Source: Euptelea pleiosperma (taxonomy: Eukaryota; Streptophyta; Magnoliopsida; Ranunculales; Eupteleaceae). From it: a stretch of 64,000 bases of DNA. The notes below the pieces were generated by a model that did not search any database, was not told where the DNA came from, and worked only from the letters and a program-made list of their open reading frames with translations. The stretch lies in contig CM068548.1 of NCBI GenBank assembly GCA_035048495.1, forward strand, positions 806,001 to 870,000, in the 5' to 3' direction. The position numbers and the translations under genes are program-made. This document shows, piece after piece, positions 21,914-36,045 of this stretch; positions within the stretch are counted from its first letter, which is position 1; each line of letters starts with the position of its first letter.

Positions 21914-22922
21914 ACGAGCTCCATTAACGCCGGCATCTTGCGATCTCTCTCTTGCTGGCCGCTCCCTCTCTCCTACTCCCCACGTCTCCCTCTCTTCTCC
22001 ACGTTTCTCTTTAAGAAAAAAAAAAGGGAAAGAAAAAGAAAATAGAAAGAGGGAGGAAGAGGAAAAGGAAGATGGAGGTCGTACCTCCATTCATGGACGC
22101 CTCCCTGCTGCTCCACCAGCACCGACCGGCAACACCTCCCTTGACACGCAGGAGCTGAATCTCTTGGTTTCTCCATCGCTACCACCAGTCAAACCAGCAA
22201 GCGAACCCTCCTCCCCACGGTCCACGAACCTGTAACTCACCGGGTTCCACCACCAAGACCGATCGGCAGCACCACCACTTGTTGCTCCTCTAACCCTGCA
22301 ACTCCGGATCATCTTCAACAGGTAGTCCTGCCACCATAGTCAATCCTTCCACCGTTCACCCTCTCGAAGTTCTTGCACAACAACACCTTCAAGTAGATCA
22401 CACCAACATCCTTTGTGGTGTGATCTTTTTGGGCGAATCTCACTGCTCCACCTTCTCCTCCAAGGAGCACCATCATCTCTCAACTCTTCCGGTAGTCCTC
22501 CTCTTGGTAAGTGCTAAGGTATAGTTTTTCTCTTTCTTCTCTCTCTTCCTCTCTCTACATTCCTACTTTCTCTTTCTAGATCTCTCTAATTTTCCCTCTC
22601 TAAAATCTCCTCTTTCTTTTTCTTTATTTCTCTCTCTCTCATTTTTGCTTTCTTAACTTAGTGTAGTTCCAGCAAATATTGTAAGACTTTTAATTACTTT
22701 GAATAAATTTTAGTTTTCATTATTACTTGATTGTAATAGGTCACCTTTCATGCTTTACTTTATCTGTGTTCTTAATGCTCTTGATATTTATAGCATTCTC
22801 TCTCTAAAATCACAACAAATAATGTTTTAAAGACCATTTCAATCACCACTCTCACCCCACCATCATTTTCATCAATTTCTAGGAAGAAAGCCCGTCATTT
22901 TATGTTCTTTACTGCACGTTCA

Positions 22923-23063
22923 CTAATCCCGAGTGCGGATCGACATCCGACACGAACCACTGTGCAAAATTGCTCATTTTACAGGTTAAAAGTCTCGGAT
23001 AAATTAAAAATGTGTTGAAGTTAGGGTTTCCGTAACCAACGACGCGGAAAAACCCTACTTTCA
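22923..23063 (+). other. Conserved 141-bp 3' terminal block of LTR 4
   Basis: From CTAATCCCGAGTGCGG to CTACTTTCA, with TTAGGGTTT at 23021-23029. Confidence 0.9.
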
Positions 23064-23068
23064 CAAGA
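23064..23068. repeat. Target-site duplication CAAGA, right copy (LTR 4)
   Basis: Matches 20366-20370. Confidence 0.95.
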
Positions 23069-26000
23069 CTTCAAATGTGTTGATACAATTGTAATGGAAG
23101 AGCTTGAGTCAAATTATGAGGTCCGATTGAGAAAATGAATCTAGTTATAGGCTTCGGAATTTAACACACAAACTAAGTCCAATTACAGATATTTACGAAC
23201 GAATGGAGCAAACTTGTTCCGCCTATCCCGAATCTTTCGCCAAGACATCAAATGTGTTGAAACATTAATAATGAAAGAGTTTGAGTAAAATTACGAGGTC
23301 CGGTTGCGAGAAAGTCACTAGTTATAGGCTTCGGAAAGTAACACACAAACTAAGTCGAATTAGAGACATACGCACGCGTGGAGCAAACTTGTTTCGACTG
23401 TCCCGAATCGTGTTCCAACACTTCAAATGTGTTGAAATAATTGTAATGGAAGAGTTTGAGTTAAATTACGAGGTCCAGTTGCGAAAACATACCTAGTTAT
23501 AGGGTTCGGAATGTAACACACAAACTAAGTCCAATTATAGACATTGACGCACGGATGGAGCAACCTTGTTTCGACTGTCCCGAATCATGTTCCAAGACTT
23601 CAAATGTGTTGAAGCAATTGTAATGGAAAAGTTTGAGTCAAATTACAAGGTCCGATTTCAAAAACGTATCTAGTTATAGGCTTCGGAATGTAACACACAA
23701 ACTAAGTCCAATTAGAGCCATTGACGAACGAATGGAGCAAACTTGTTCCGCCTGTCCCGAATCTTGTTCCAAGACTTCAAATGTGTTGAAACAATAATAA
23801 TGAAAGACTTTGAGTAAAATTACGAGGTCCAGTTGCGAGAAAGTGACTAGTTATAGGCTTCGGAATGTAACAGAAACGGTGTCCAATTTGAGACATTGAC
23901 GCACGGATGGAGCAAACTTGTTCCGCCTGGCCCGAATCTTTATCCCACACTTCAAATGTGTTGAAACAATAATAATGGAAGAGTTTGAGAAAAATTACGA
24001 GGTCCGGTAGCGAGAAAGTCAGTTGTTATAGGCTTCGGAATGTAACACACAAACTGAGTCCAATTAGAGGCATTGACGCACGGATGGAGCAAACTTCTTT
24101 CGACGGTCCCGAACCTTATTCCAACACTTCAAATGTGTTAAAACAATTGAAATAGAAGATATTGAGTCAAATTACGAGGTCCGGTTGCGAAAAAGTTAGT
24201 AATTATAGGCTTAGGAATGTAACGCACAAACTGAGTCCAATTAGAGACATTGATGAACGAATGGAGCAAACTTGTTCCTCCTGTCCTGAATCTTGTTCCA
24301 AGACTTCAAATATATTGAAAACAATAATAATGAAAGAGTTTGAGTAAAATTACGTGGTCCAGTTGCGAGAAAGTCACAAGTTATAGGCTTCGGAATGTAA
24401 CACAGAAACCGTGTCCAATTTGAGACATTGATGCACGGATGGAGCAAATTTGTTCTGTCTGTCGCGAATCTTGTTCCAACACTTCAAATGTGTTGAAACA
24501 ATTGTAATGGAAGAGTTTGAGTCAAATTACGCGGTCCGATTACGAAAGTGTAACTAGTTATAGGATTCGGAATGTAACACACAAACTAAGTCCAATTATA
24601 GACGTTGATTCACGGATGGAGCAAACTTGTTTTGACTGTCCCGAATCTTCTTCCAAGACTTCAAATGTGTTGATACAATTGTAATGGAAGAGCTTGAGTC
24701 AAATTATGAGGTCCGATTGAGAAAACGTATCTAGTTATAGGCTTCGGAATGTAACACACATACTAAGTCCAATTATAGATATTGACGAACGAATGGAGCA
24801 AACTTGTTCCTCCTGTCCTGAATCTTGTTCCAAGACTTCAAATGTGTTGAAAAAAATAATAATGAAAGAGTTTGAGTAAAATTATGAGGTCCCGTTGCGA
24901 GAAAGTCACTAGTTATATAGGCTTCGGAATGTAACACAAACCGTGTCCAATTTGAGACATTGACGCACGGATGGAGCAAACTAGTTCCGCCTATCCCGAA
25001 TCTTGTTCCAACACTTCAAATGTGTTGAAACAATAATAATGGAAGAGTTTGGGTAAAATTACGAGGTCCGGTAGCGAGAAAGTCAGTTGTTATAGGCTTC
25101 GGAATGTAACACACAAACTGAGTCCAATTAGAGGCATTGCCGCACGGATGGAGCAAACTTCTTTCGACGGTCCCGAACCTTATTCTAACACTTCAAATGT
25201 GTTAAAACAATTGTAATAGAAGATATTGAGTCAAATTACGAGGTCCGGTTGCGAAAAAGTTAGTAATTATAGGCTTAGGAATGTAACGCACAAACTGAGT
25301 CCAATTAGAGACATTGATGAACGAATGGAGCAAACTTGTTCCTTCTGTCCTGAATCTTGTTCCAAGACTTCAAATGTATTGAAAACAATAATAATGAAAG
25401 AGTTTGAGTAAAATTATGAGGTCCAGTTGCGAGAAAGTCACTAGTTATAGGCTTCGGAATGTAACACAGAAACTCTGTCCAATTTGAGACATTGATGCAC
25501 GGATGGAGCAAACTTGTTCCGTCTGTCCCGAATCTTGATCCAACACTTCAAATATGTTGAAACAATTGTAATGGAAGAGTTTGAGTCAAATTACGAGGTC
25601 CGGTTACGAAAATGTAACTAGTTATAGGCTTCGGAATGTAACACACAAACTAAGTCCAATTATAGACATTGACGCACGGATGGAGCAAACTTGTTTCGAC
25701 TGTCCCGAATCTTCTTCCAAGAGTTCAAATGTGTTGATACAATTGTAATGGAAGAGCTTGAGTCAAATTATGAGGTCCGATTGAGAAAATGAATCTAGTA
25801 ATAGGCTTTGGAATGTAACACACAAACTAAGTCCAATTACAGATATTTACGAACGAATGGAGCAAACTTGTTCCGCCTATCCCGAATCTTTTGCCAAGAC
25901 ATAAAATGTGTTGAAACATTAATAACGAAAGAGTTTGAGTAAAATTACGAGGTCCGGTTGCGATAAAGTCACTAGTTATAGGCTTCGGAAAGTAACACAC

Positions 26001-29000
26001 AAACTAAGTCGAATTAGAGACATACGCACGCGTGGAGCAAACTTGTTTCGACTGTCCCGAATCTTGTTCCAACACTTCAAATGTGTTGAAATAATTGTAA
26101 TGGAAGAGTTTGAGTTAAATTACGAGGTCCAGTTGCGAAAACATAACTAGTTATAGGGTTCAGAATGTAACACACAAACTAAGTCCAATTATAGACGTTG
26201 ATTCACGGATGGAGCAAACTTGTTTCGACTGTCCCGAATCTTCTTCCAAGACTTCAAATGTGTTGATACAATTGTAATGGAAGAGATTGAGTCAAATTAT
26301 GACGTCCGATTGAGAAAACGTATCTAGTTATAGGCTTCGGAATGTAACACACAAACTAAGTCCAATTATAGATATTGACGAACGAATGGAGCAAACTTGT
26401 TCCTCCTGTCCTGAATCTTGTTCCAAGACTTCAAATGTGTTGAAAAAAATAATAATGAAAGAGTTTGAGTAAAATTATGAGGTCCAGTTGCGAGAAAGTC
26501 ACTAGTTATATAGGCTTCGGAATGTAACACAAACCGTGTCCAATTTGAGACATTGACGCACGGATGGAGCAAACTTGTTCCGCCTATCCCGAATCTTGTT
26601 CCAACACTTCAAATGTGTTGAAACAATAATAATGGAAGAGTTTGGGTAAAATTATGAGGTCCGATAGCGAGAAAGTCAGTTGTTATAGGCTTCGGAATGT
26701 AACACACAAACTGAGTCCAATTAGAGGCATTGCCGCACGGATGGAGCAAACTTCTTTCGACGGTCCCGAACCTTATTCCAACACTTCAAATCTGTTAAAA
26801 CAATTGTAATAGAAGATATTGAGTCAAATTACGAGGTCCGGTTGCGAAAAAGTTAGTAATTATAGGCTTAGGAATGTAACGCACAAACTGAGTCCAATTA
26901 GAGACATTGATGAACGAATGGAGCAAACTTGTTCTCCTGTCTTGAATCTTGTTCCAAGACTTCAAATGTATTGAAAACAATAATAATGAAAGCGTTTGAG
27001 TAAAATTACGAGGTCCAGTTGAGAGAAAGTCACTAGTTATAGGCTTCGGAATGTAACACAAACCGTGTCCAATTTGAGACATTGACGCACGGATGGAGCA
27101 AACTTGTTCCGCCTATCCCGAATCTTGTTCCAACACTTCAAATGTGTTGAAACAATAATAATGGAAGAGTTTGGGTAAAATTACGAGGTCCGGTAGCGAG
27201 AAAGTCAGTTGTTATAGGCTTCGGAATGTAACACACAAACTGGGTCCAATTAGAGGCATTGCCGCACGGATGGAGCAAACTTCTTTCGACGGTCCCGCAC
27301 CTTATTCCAACACTTCAAATCTGTTAAAACAATTGTAATAGAAGATATTGAGTCAAATTACGAGGTCCGGTTGCGAAAAAGTTAGTAATTATAGGCTTAG
27401 GAATGTAACGCACAAACTGAGTCCAATTAGAGACATTGATGAACGAATGGAGTAAACTTGTTCCTCCTGTCCTGAATCTTGTTCCAAGACTTCAAATGTA
27501 TTGAAAACAATAATAATGAAAGAGTTTGAGTAAAATTACGAGGTCCAGTTGCGAGAAAGTCACTAGTTATAGGCTTCGGAATGTAACACAGAAACTGTGT
27601 CCAATTTGAGACATTGATGCACGGATGGAGCAAACTTGTTCCGTCTGTCCCGAATCTTGTTCCAACACTTCAAATATGTTGAAACAATTGTAATGGAAGA
27701 GTTTGAGTCAAATTATGAGGTCCGGTTACGAAAATGTAACTAGTTATAGGCTTCGGAATGTAACACACAAACTAAGTCGAATTATAGACATTGACGCACG
27801 GATGGAGCAAACTTGTTTCGACTGTCCCGAATCTTCTTCCATGACTTCAAATGTGTTGATACAATTGTAAAGGAAGAGCTTGAGTCAAATTATGAGGTCC
27901 GATTGAGAAAATGAATCTAGTTATAGGCTTCGGAATGTAACACACAAACTAATTCCAATTACAGATATTTACGAACGAATGGAGCAAACTTGTTCCGCCT
28001 ATCCCGAATCTTTCGCCAAGACATCAAATGTGTTGAAACATTAATAATGAAAGAGTTTGAGTAAAATTACGAGGTCCGGTTGCGAGAAAGTCACTAGTTA
28101 TAGGCTTCGGAAAGTAACACACAAACTAAGTCGAATTAGAGACATACGCACGCGTGGAGCAAACTTGTTTCGACTGTCCCGAATCTTGTTCCAACACTTC
28201 AAATGTGTTGAAATAATTGTGATGGAAGAGTTTGAGTTAAATTACGAGGTCCTGTTGCGAAAACATAACTAGTTATAGGGTTCGGAATGTAACACACAAA
28301 CTAAGTCCAATTATAGACATTGACGCACGGATGGAGCAACCTTGTTTCGACTGTCCTGAATCTTGTTCCAAGACTTCAAATGTGTTGAAACAATTGTAAT
28401 GGAAGAGTTTGAGTCAAATTACAAGGTCTGATTTCAAAAACGTATCTAGTTATAGGCTTCGGAATGTAACACACAAATTAAGTCCAATTAGAGCCATTGA
28501 CGAACGAATGGAGCAAACTTGTTCCGCCTGTCCCGAATCTTGTTCCAAGACTTCAAATGTGTTGAAACAATAATAATGAAAGAGTGTGAGTAAAATTACG
28601 AGGTCCAATTGCGAGAAAGTCACTAGTTATAGGCTTCGGAATGTAACACAAACCGTGTCTAATTTGAGACATTGACGCACGGATGGAGCAAACTTGTTCC
28701 GCCTGTCCCGAATCTTGTTCCAACACTTCAAATGTGTTGAAACAATAATAATGGAAGAGTTTGAGAAAAATTACGAGGTCCGGTAGCGAGAAAGTCTGTT
28801 GTTATAGGCTTCGGAATATAACACACAAACTGAGTCCAATTAGAGGCATTGACGCACGGATGGAGCAAACTTCTTTCGACGGTCCCGAACCTTATTCCAA
28901 CACTTCAAATGTGTTAAAACAATTGAAATAGAAGATATTGAGTCAAATTACGAGGTCCGGTTGCGAAAAAGTCAGTAATTATAGGCTTAGGAATGTAACG

Positions 29001-32000
29001 CACAAACTGAGTCCAATTTGAGACATTCATGAACGAATGGAGCAAACTTGTTCCTCCTGTCTTGAATCTTGTTCCAAGATTTCAAATGTGTTGAAAACAA
29101 TAATAATGAAAGAGTTTGAGTAAAATTACGAGGTCCAATTGCGAGAAAGTCACAAGTTATAGGCTTCGAAATGTAACACAGAAACCGTGTCCAATTTGAG
29201 ACATTGATGCACGGATGGAGCAAATTTGTTCTATCTGTCGCGAATCTTGTTCCAACACTTCAAATGTGTTGAAACAATTGTAATGGAAGAGTTTGAGTCA
29301 AATTACGCGGTCCGATTATGAAAATGTAACTAGTTATAGGATTCGGAATGTAACACACAAACTAAGTCCAATTATAGACGTTGATTCACGGATGGAGCAA
29401 ACTTGTTTCGACTGTCCCGAATCTTCTTCCAAGTCTTCAAATGTGTTGATACAATTGTAATGGAAGAGCTTGAGTCAAATTATGAGGTCCGATTGAGAAA
29501 ACGTATCTAGTTATAGGCTTCGGAATGTAACACACAAACTAAGTCCAATTATAGATATTGACGAACGAATGGAGCAAACTTGTTTCCCCTGTCCCGAATC
29601 TTGTTTCAAGACTTCAAATGTGTTGAAACAATAATAATGAAAGAGTTTGAGTAAAATTACGAGGTCCGGTTGCGAGAAAGTCACTAGTTATAGGCTTCGG
29701 AAAGTAACACCCAAACTAAGTCAAATTAGAGACATATACTCACGCGTGGAGCAAACTTGTTTCGACTATCCCGAATCTTGTTCCAACACTTCAAATGTGT
29801 TGAAATAATTGTAATGCAAGAGTTTGAGTTAAATTACAAGGTCCGGTTGCGAAAACGTAACTAGTTATAGGGTTCGGAATGTAACACACAAACTAAGTCC
29901 AATTATAGACATTGACGCACGGATGGAGCAACCTTGTTTCGACTGTCCCGAATCTTTTTCCAAGACTTCAAATGTGTTGAAACAATTGTAATGGAAGAGT
30001 TTGAGTCAAATTACAAGGTCCGATTGCGAAAACGTATCTAGTTATAGGCTTCGGAATGTAACACACAAACTAAGTCCAATTAGAGACATTGACGAACGAA
30101 TGTAGCAAACTTGTTCCGCCTGTCCCGAATCTTGTTCCAAGACTTCAAATGTCTTGAAACAATAATAATAAAAGAGTTTGAGTAAAATTAAAAGGTCCAG
30201 TTGCGAGAAAGTCACTAGTTATAGGCTTCGGAATGTTACACACAAACCGCGTCCAATTTGAGACATTGACGCACGGATGGAGCAAACTTGTTCCGCCTGT
30301 CCCGAATATTGTTCCAACACTTCAAATGTGTTGAAACAATAATATTAGAAGAGTTTGAGTAAAATTACGAGGTCCGGTTGCGAGAAAGTCAGTTGTTATA
30401 GGCTTCGGAATGTAACACACAAACTGAATCCAATTAGAGGCATTGACGCACGGATGGAGCAAACTTCTTTCGACGGTCCCGAACCTTATTCCAACACTTC
30501 AAATGTGTTAAAACAATTGTAAAAGAAGATATTGAGTCAAATTACAAGGTCCGGTTGCAAAAAAGTCAAAATTATAGGCTTAGGAATGTAACGCACAAAC
30601 TGAGTCCAATAAGAGACATTGACAAACGAATGGAGCAAACTTGTTCCTCCTGTCCTGAAACTTGTTCCAAGACTTCAAATGTGTTGAAACAATAATAATG
30701 AAAGAGTTTGAGTAAAATTACGAGGTCCAGTTGCAAGAAAGTCACTAGTTATAGGCTTCGGAATTTTACACAAACCGTGTCCAATTTGAGACATTGACGC
30801 ACGGATGGAGCAAACTTGTTCCGCCTGTCCCGAATCTTGTTCCAACACTTCAAATGTGTCGAAACAATAATAATGGAAGAGTTTGAGTAAAATTACGAGG
30901 TCCGGTAGCGAGAAAGTCAGTTGTTATAGGCTTCAGAATGTAACACAAACTGGGTCCAATTAGAGGCATTGACGCACGGATGGAGCAAACTTCTTTCGAC
31001 GGTCCCGAACCTTATTCCAAGACTTCAAATGTGTTAAAACAATTGTAATAGAAGATATTGAGTCAAATTACGAGGTCCGGTTGTGAAAAATTAGTAATTA
31101 TAGGCTTAGGAATGTAACGCACAAACTAAGTCCAATTAGAGACATTGATGAACGAATGGAGCAAACTTGTTCCTCCTGTCCTGAATCTTGTTCCAAGACT
31201 TCAAATGTGTTGAAAACAATAATAATGAAAGAGTTTGAGTAAAATTACGAGGTCCAGTTGCGAGAAAGTCACTAGTTATAGGCTTCGGAATGTAACACAA
31301 ACCATGTCCAATTTGAGACATTGACGCGCGGATGGAGCAAACTTGTTCCGCCTATTCCGAATCTTTTTCCAACACTTCAAATGTCTTGAAACAATAATAA
31401 TGGAAGAGTTTGAGTAAAATTATGAGGTCCGGTAGTGAGAAAGTAAGTTGTTATAGGCTTCGGAATGTAACACACAAACTTGGTCCAATTAGAGGCATTG
31501 ACGCACGGATGGAGCAAACTTCTTTCGACGGTCCCGAACCTTATTCCAACACTTCAAATGTGTTAAAACAATTGTAATAGAAGATATTGAGTCAAATTAC
31601 GAGGTCCGGTTGCGAAAAAGTTAGTAATTATAGGCTTAGGAATGTAACGCACAAACTGAGTCCAATTAGAGACATTGATGAACGAATGGAGCAAACTTGT
31701 TCCTCCTGTCCTGAATCTTGTTCCAAGACTTCAAATATGTTGAAAACAATAATAATGAAAGAGTTTGAGTAAAATTACGAGGTCCAGTTGCGAGAAAGTC
31801 ACTAGTTATAGGCTTCGGAATGTAACACAGAAACTGTGTCCAATTTGACACAATGATTCACAGATGGAGCAAACTTGTTCCGTCTGTCCCGAATCTTGTT
31901 ACAACACTTCAAATGTGTTGAAACAATTGTAATGGAAGAGTTTGAGTCAAATTACGGGGTCCGGTTACGAAAATGTAACTAGTTATAGGATTCGGAATGT

Positions 32001-34588
32001 AACACACATACTAAGGCCAATTATAGACGTTGACGCACCGATGGAGCAAACTTGTTTCGACTATCCCGAATCTTCTTCCAAGACTTCAAATGTGTTGATA
32101 CAATTGTAATGGAAGAGTTTGAGTCAAATTATGAGGTTCGGTTCCGAAAACGTAACTAGTTATAGGCTTCGGAATGTAACACACAAACTAAGTCCAATTA
32201 GAGACATTGACGAACGAATGGAGCAAACTTGTTCCGCCTGTCCCGAATCTTGTTCTGAGTCTTCAAATGTGTTGCAACAATGATAATGAAAGAGTTTGAG
32301 TAAAATTACGAGGTCCAGTTGCGAGAAAGTCACTAGTTATAGGCTTCAGAATGTAACACAGAAACTGTGTCCAATTTGAGACATTGATGCACGGATGGAG
32401 CATACTTGTTCCGCCTGTCCGGAATATTGTTCCAACACTTCAAATGTGTTGAAACAATAATATTGGAAGAGTTTGAATAAAATTACGAGGTCCGGTTGCG
32501 AGAAAGTCAGTTGTTATAGGCTTCGGAATGTAACACACAAACTGAGTCCAATTAGAGACATTGATGAACGAATGGAGCAAACTTGTTCCTCCAGTCCTGA
32601 ATCTTGTTCCAAGACCTCAAATGTGTTGAAAACAATAATAATGAAAGAGTTTGAGTAAAATTACGAGGTCCAGTTGCGAAAAAGTCACTAGTTATAGGCT
32701 TCGGAATGTAACACAGAAACGGTGTCCAATTTGAGAACTTGTTCCGTCTGTCCCGAATCTTGTTCCAACACTTCAAATGTGTTGAAACAATTGTAATGGA
32801 AGAGTTTGAGTCAAATTACGGGGTCCGGTTACGAAAATGTAACTAGTTATAGGATTCGGAATGTAACACACAAACTAAGTCCAATTATAGACGTTGACGC
32901 ACGGATGGAGCAACCTTGTTTCGACTGTCCCGACTCTTGTTCCAAGTCTTCAAATGTGTTGAAGCAATTGTAATGGAAGAGTTTGAGTCAAATTACAAGG
33001 ACCGATTTCGAAAACTTAACCTAGTAATAGGCTTCGGAATGTAACAAACAAACTAAGTCCAATTAGAGCCATTGACGAACGAATGGAGCAAACTTGTTCC
33101 GCGTGTCCCGAATCTTGTTCCAAGACTTCAAATGTGTTGAAACAATAATAATGAAAGAGATCGAGTAAAATTACGAGGTCCAGTTGCGAGAAAGTCACTA
33201 GTTATAGGCTTCGGAATGTATCACAAACCGTGTCCAATTTGAGACATTGACGCACGGATGGAGCAAACTTGCTCCGCCTGTCCCGAATCTTGTTCCAACA
33301 CATCAAATGTGTTGAAACAATAATAATGGAAGTGTTTAAGTAAAATTACGAGGTCCGGTAGCGAGAAAGTCAGTTGTTATAGGCTTCAGAATGTAACAAA
33401 CAAACTGAGTCCAATTAGAGGCATTGACGCACGGATGGAGCAAACTTCTTTCGACGGTCTCGAACCTTATTCCAACACTTCAAATGTGTTAAAACAATTG
33501 TAATAGAAGATATTGAGTCAAATTACGAGGTACGGTTGCGAAAAAGTTAGTAATTATAGGCTTAGGAATGTAACGCACAAACTGAGTCCAATTAGAGACA
33601 TTGATGAACGAATGGAGCAAACTTGTTCCTCCTATCCTGAATCTTGTTCCAAGACCTCAAATGTGTTGAAAACAATAATAATGAAAGAGTTTGAGTAAAA
33701 TTACGAGGTCCAGTTGGGAGAAAGTCACTAGTTATAGGCTTCGGAATGTAACACAGAAACGGTGTCCAATTTGAGACAATGATGCACGGATGGAGCAAAC
33801 TTGTTCCGTCTATCCCGAATCTTGTTCCAACACTTCCAATGTGTTGAAACAATTGTAATGGAAGAGTTTGAGTCAAATTACGTGGTCCGGTTACGAAAAT
33901 GTAACTAGTTATAGGATTCGGAATGTAACACACAAACTAAGTCCAATTATAGACGTTGACGGACGGATGGAGCAACCTTGTTTCGACTGTCCCGACTCTT
34001 GTTACAAGTCTTCAAATGTGTTGAAACAATTGTAATGGAAGAGTTTGAGTCAAATTACAAGGACCAATTTCAAAAACTTATCTAGTAATAGGCTTCGGAA
34101 TGTAACAAACAAACTAAGTCCAATTAGAGCCATTGACGAACGAATGGAGCAAACTTGTTCCGCCTGTCCCGAATCTTGTTCCAAGACTTCAAATGTGTTG
34201 AAACAATAATAATGAAAGAGTTTGAGTAAAATTACGAGGTCCAGTTGCGAGAAAGTCACTAGTTATAGGCTTCGGAATGTTTCACAAACCGTGTCCAATT
34301 TGAGACATTGACGCACGGATGGAGCAAACTTGCTCCGCCTGTCCCGAATCTTGTTCCAACACATCAAATGTGTTGAAACAATAATAATGGAAGTGTTTGA
34401 GTAAAATTACAAGGTCCGGTAGCGAGAAAGTCAGTTGTTATAGGCTTCGGAATGTAACACACAAACTGAGTCCAATTAGAGGCATTGACGCACGGATGGA
34501 GCAAACTTCTTTCGACGGTCCCGAACCTTATTCCAACAGTTCAAATGTGTTAAAACAATTGTAATAGAAGATATTGAGTCAAATTACG

Positions 34589-34695
34589 AGGTCCGGTTGC
34601 GAAAAAGTCAGTAAATATAGGCTTAGGAATGTAACGCACAAACTGAGTCCAATTAGAGAAAAAATAATAATGAAAGAGTTTGAGTAAAAATTATG
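34589..34695 (+). repeat. Truncated monomer (107 bp) with internal deletion
   Basis: AATTAGAGA is joined directly to AAAAATAATAATGAAAGAG, losing about 70 bp. The same junction and the same 107-bp length occur at 43868-43974, so the two are copies of one event, 9279 bp apart. Confidence 0.88.
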
Positions 34696-36045
34696 AGGTC
34701 CAGTTGCGAGAAAGTCACTAGTTATAGGCTTCGTAATGTAACACAGAAACTGTGTCCAATTTCAGACATTGATGCACAGATGGAGCAAACTTGTTCCGTC
34801 TGTACCGAATCTTGTTCCAACACTTCAAATGTGTTGAAACAATTGTAATGGAAGAGTTTGAGTCAAATTACGGGGTTCGGTTACGAAAATGTAACTAGTT
34901 ATAGGATTCGGAATGTAACACACATACTAAGTCCAATTATAGACGTTGACGCACCGATGGAGCAAACTTGTTTCGACTATCCCGAATCTTCTTCCAAGAC
35001 TTCAAATGTGTTGATACAATTGTAATGGAAGAGTTTGAGTCAAATTATGAGGTTCGGTTCCGAAAACGTAACTAGTTATAGGCTTCGGAATGTAACACAC
35101 AAACTAAGTCCAATTAGAGACATTGACGAACGGATGGAGCAAACTTGTTCCGCCTGTCCCGAATCTTGTTCTGAGTCTTCAAATGTGTTGCAACAATGAT
35201 AATGAAAGAGTTTGAGTAAAATTACGAGGTCCAGTTGCGAGAAAGTCACTAGTTATAGGCTTCAGAATGTAACACAAAAACTGTGTCCAATTTGAGACAT
35301 TGATGCACGGATGGAGCAAACTTGTTCCGCCTGTCCCGAATATTGTTCCAACACTTCAAATGTGTTGAAACAATAATATTGGAAGAGTTTGAATAAAATT
35401 ACGAGGTCCGGTTGCGAGAAAGTCAGTTGTTATAGGCTTCGGAATGTAACACACAAACTGGGTCCAATTAGAGGCATTGACGCACGGATGGAGCAAATTT
35501 CTTTCGACGGTCCCGAACCTTATTCCAACACTTCAAATGTGTTAAAACAATTGTAATAGAAGATATTGAGTCAAATTACGAGGTACGGTTGCGAAAAAGT
35601 TAGTAATTATAGGCTTAGGAATGTAACGCACAAACTGAGTCCAATTAGAGACATTGATGAACGAATGGAGCAAACTTGTACCTCCTGTCCTGAATCTTGT
35701 TCCAAGACCTCAAATGTGTTGAAAACAATAATAATGAAAGAGTTTGAGTAAAATTACGAGGTCCAGTTGCGAGAAAGTCACTAGTTATAGGCTTCGGAAT
35801 GTAACACAGAAACGGTGTCCATTTTGAGACAATGATGCACGGATGGAGCAAACTTGTTCCGTCTGTCCCGAATCTTGTTCCAACACAACAAATGTGTTGA
35901 AACAATTGTAATGGAATAGTTTGAGTCAAATTACGGGGTCCGGTTACGAAAATGTAACTAGTTATAGGATTCGGAATGTAACACACAAACTAAGTCCAAT
36001 TATAGACGTGGACGCAAGGATGGAGCAACCTTGTTTCGACTGTCT

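Larger units (their letters stand above)
20371..23063 (+). mobile_element. Solo LTR 4 (+), 2693 bp
   Basis: TG...CA ends, CAAGA duplications, a 5' block (20371-21444), a diverged core (21445-22922) and a 141-bp tail (22923-23063). It keeps two TACGTA motifs (20432-20437, 20463-20468) that are decayed in LTR 1. The core includes open frames up to 209 residues made of Ser, Pro, Leu and Arg low-complexity sequence, with no domain recognisable. There is no internal retrotransposon region. Confidence 0.93.
23064..36045 (+). repeat. 177-bp tandem satellite, block 4 left part
   Basis: About 73 monomers with overlapping higher-order periods. A marker GAGACATACGCACGCGTGG recurs near 23365, 26019 and 28140 (about 15 and 12 monomers). 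A 2-bp insertion TAGTTATATAGGC is shared at about 24912 and 26508 (1593 bp, nine monomers). A TTTGGGTAAAATT marker recurs at about 25049, 26642 and 27172 (nine then three monomers). Six-monomer steps (1064 bp) link 24162 and 25226. A 107-bp truncated monomer lies at 34589-34695. No gene is seen. Confidence 0.93.

Noticed and set aside
21606..22235. 209-residue open frame in LTR 4
   Set aside because: Composition-driven (Ser, Pro, Leu, then Lys/Glu from poly-purine). No domain and no conservation in sister LTRs.
31587..31772. A conserved 61-residue open frame repeated many times through the array, and a 113-residue frame on the other strand (for example 38197-38538)
   Set aside because: The monomer is 177 bp, divisible by three, so any stop-free phase stays open and recurs automatically. 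The frames begin at TTG rather than ATG in most cases, have no known domain, and vary like the DNA itself.
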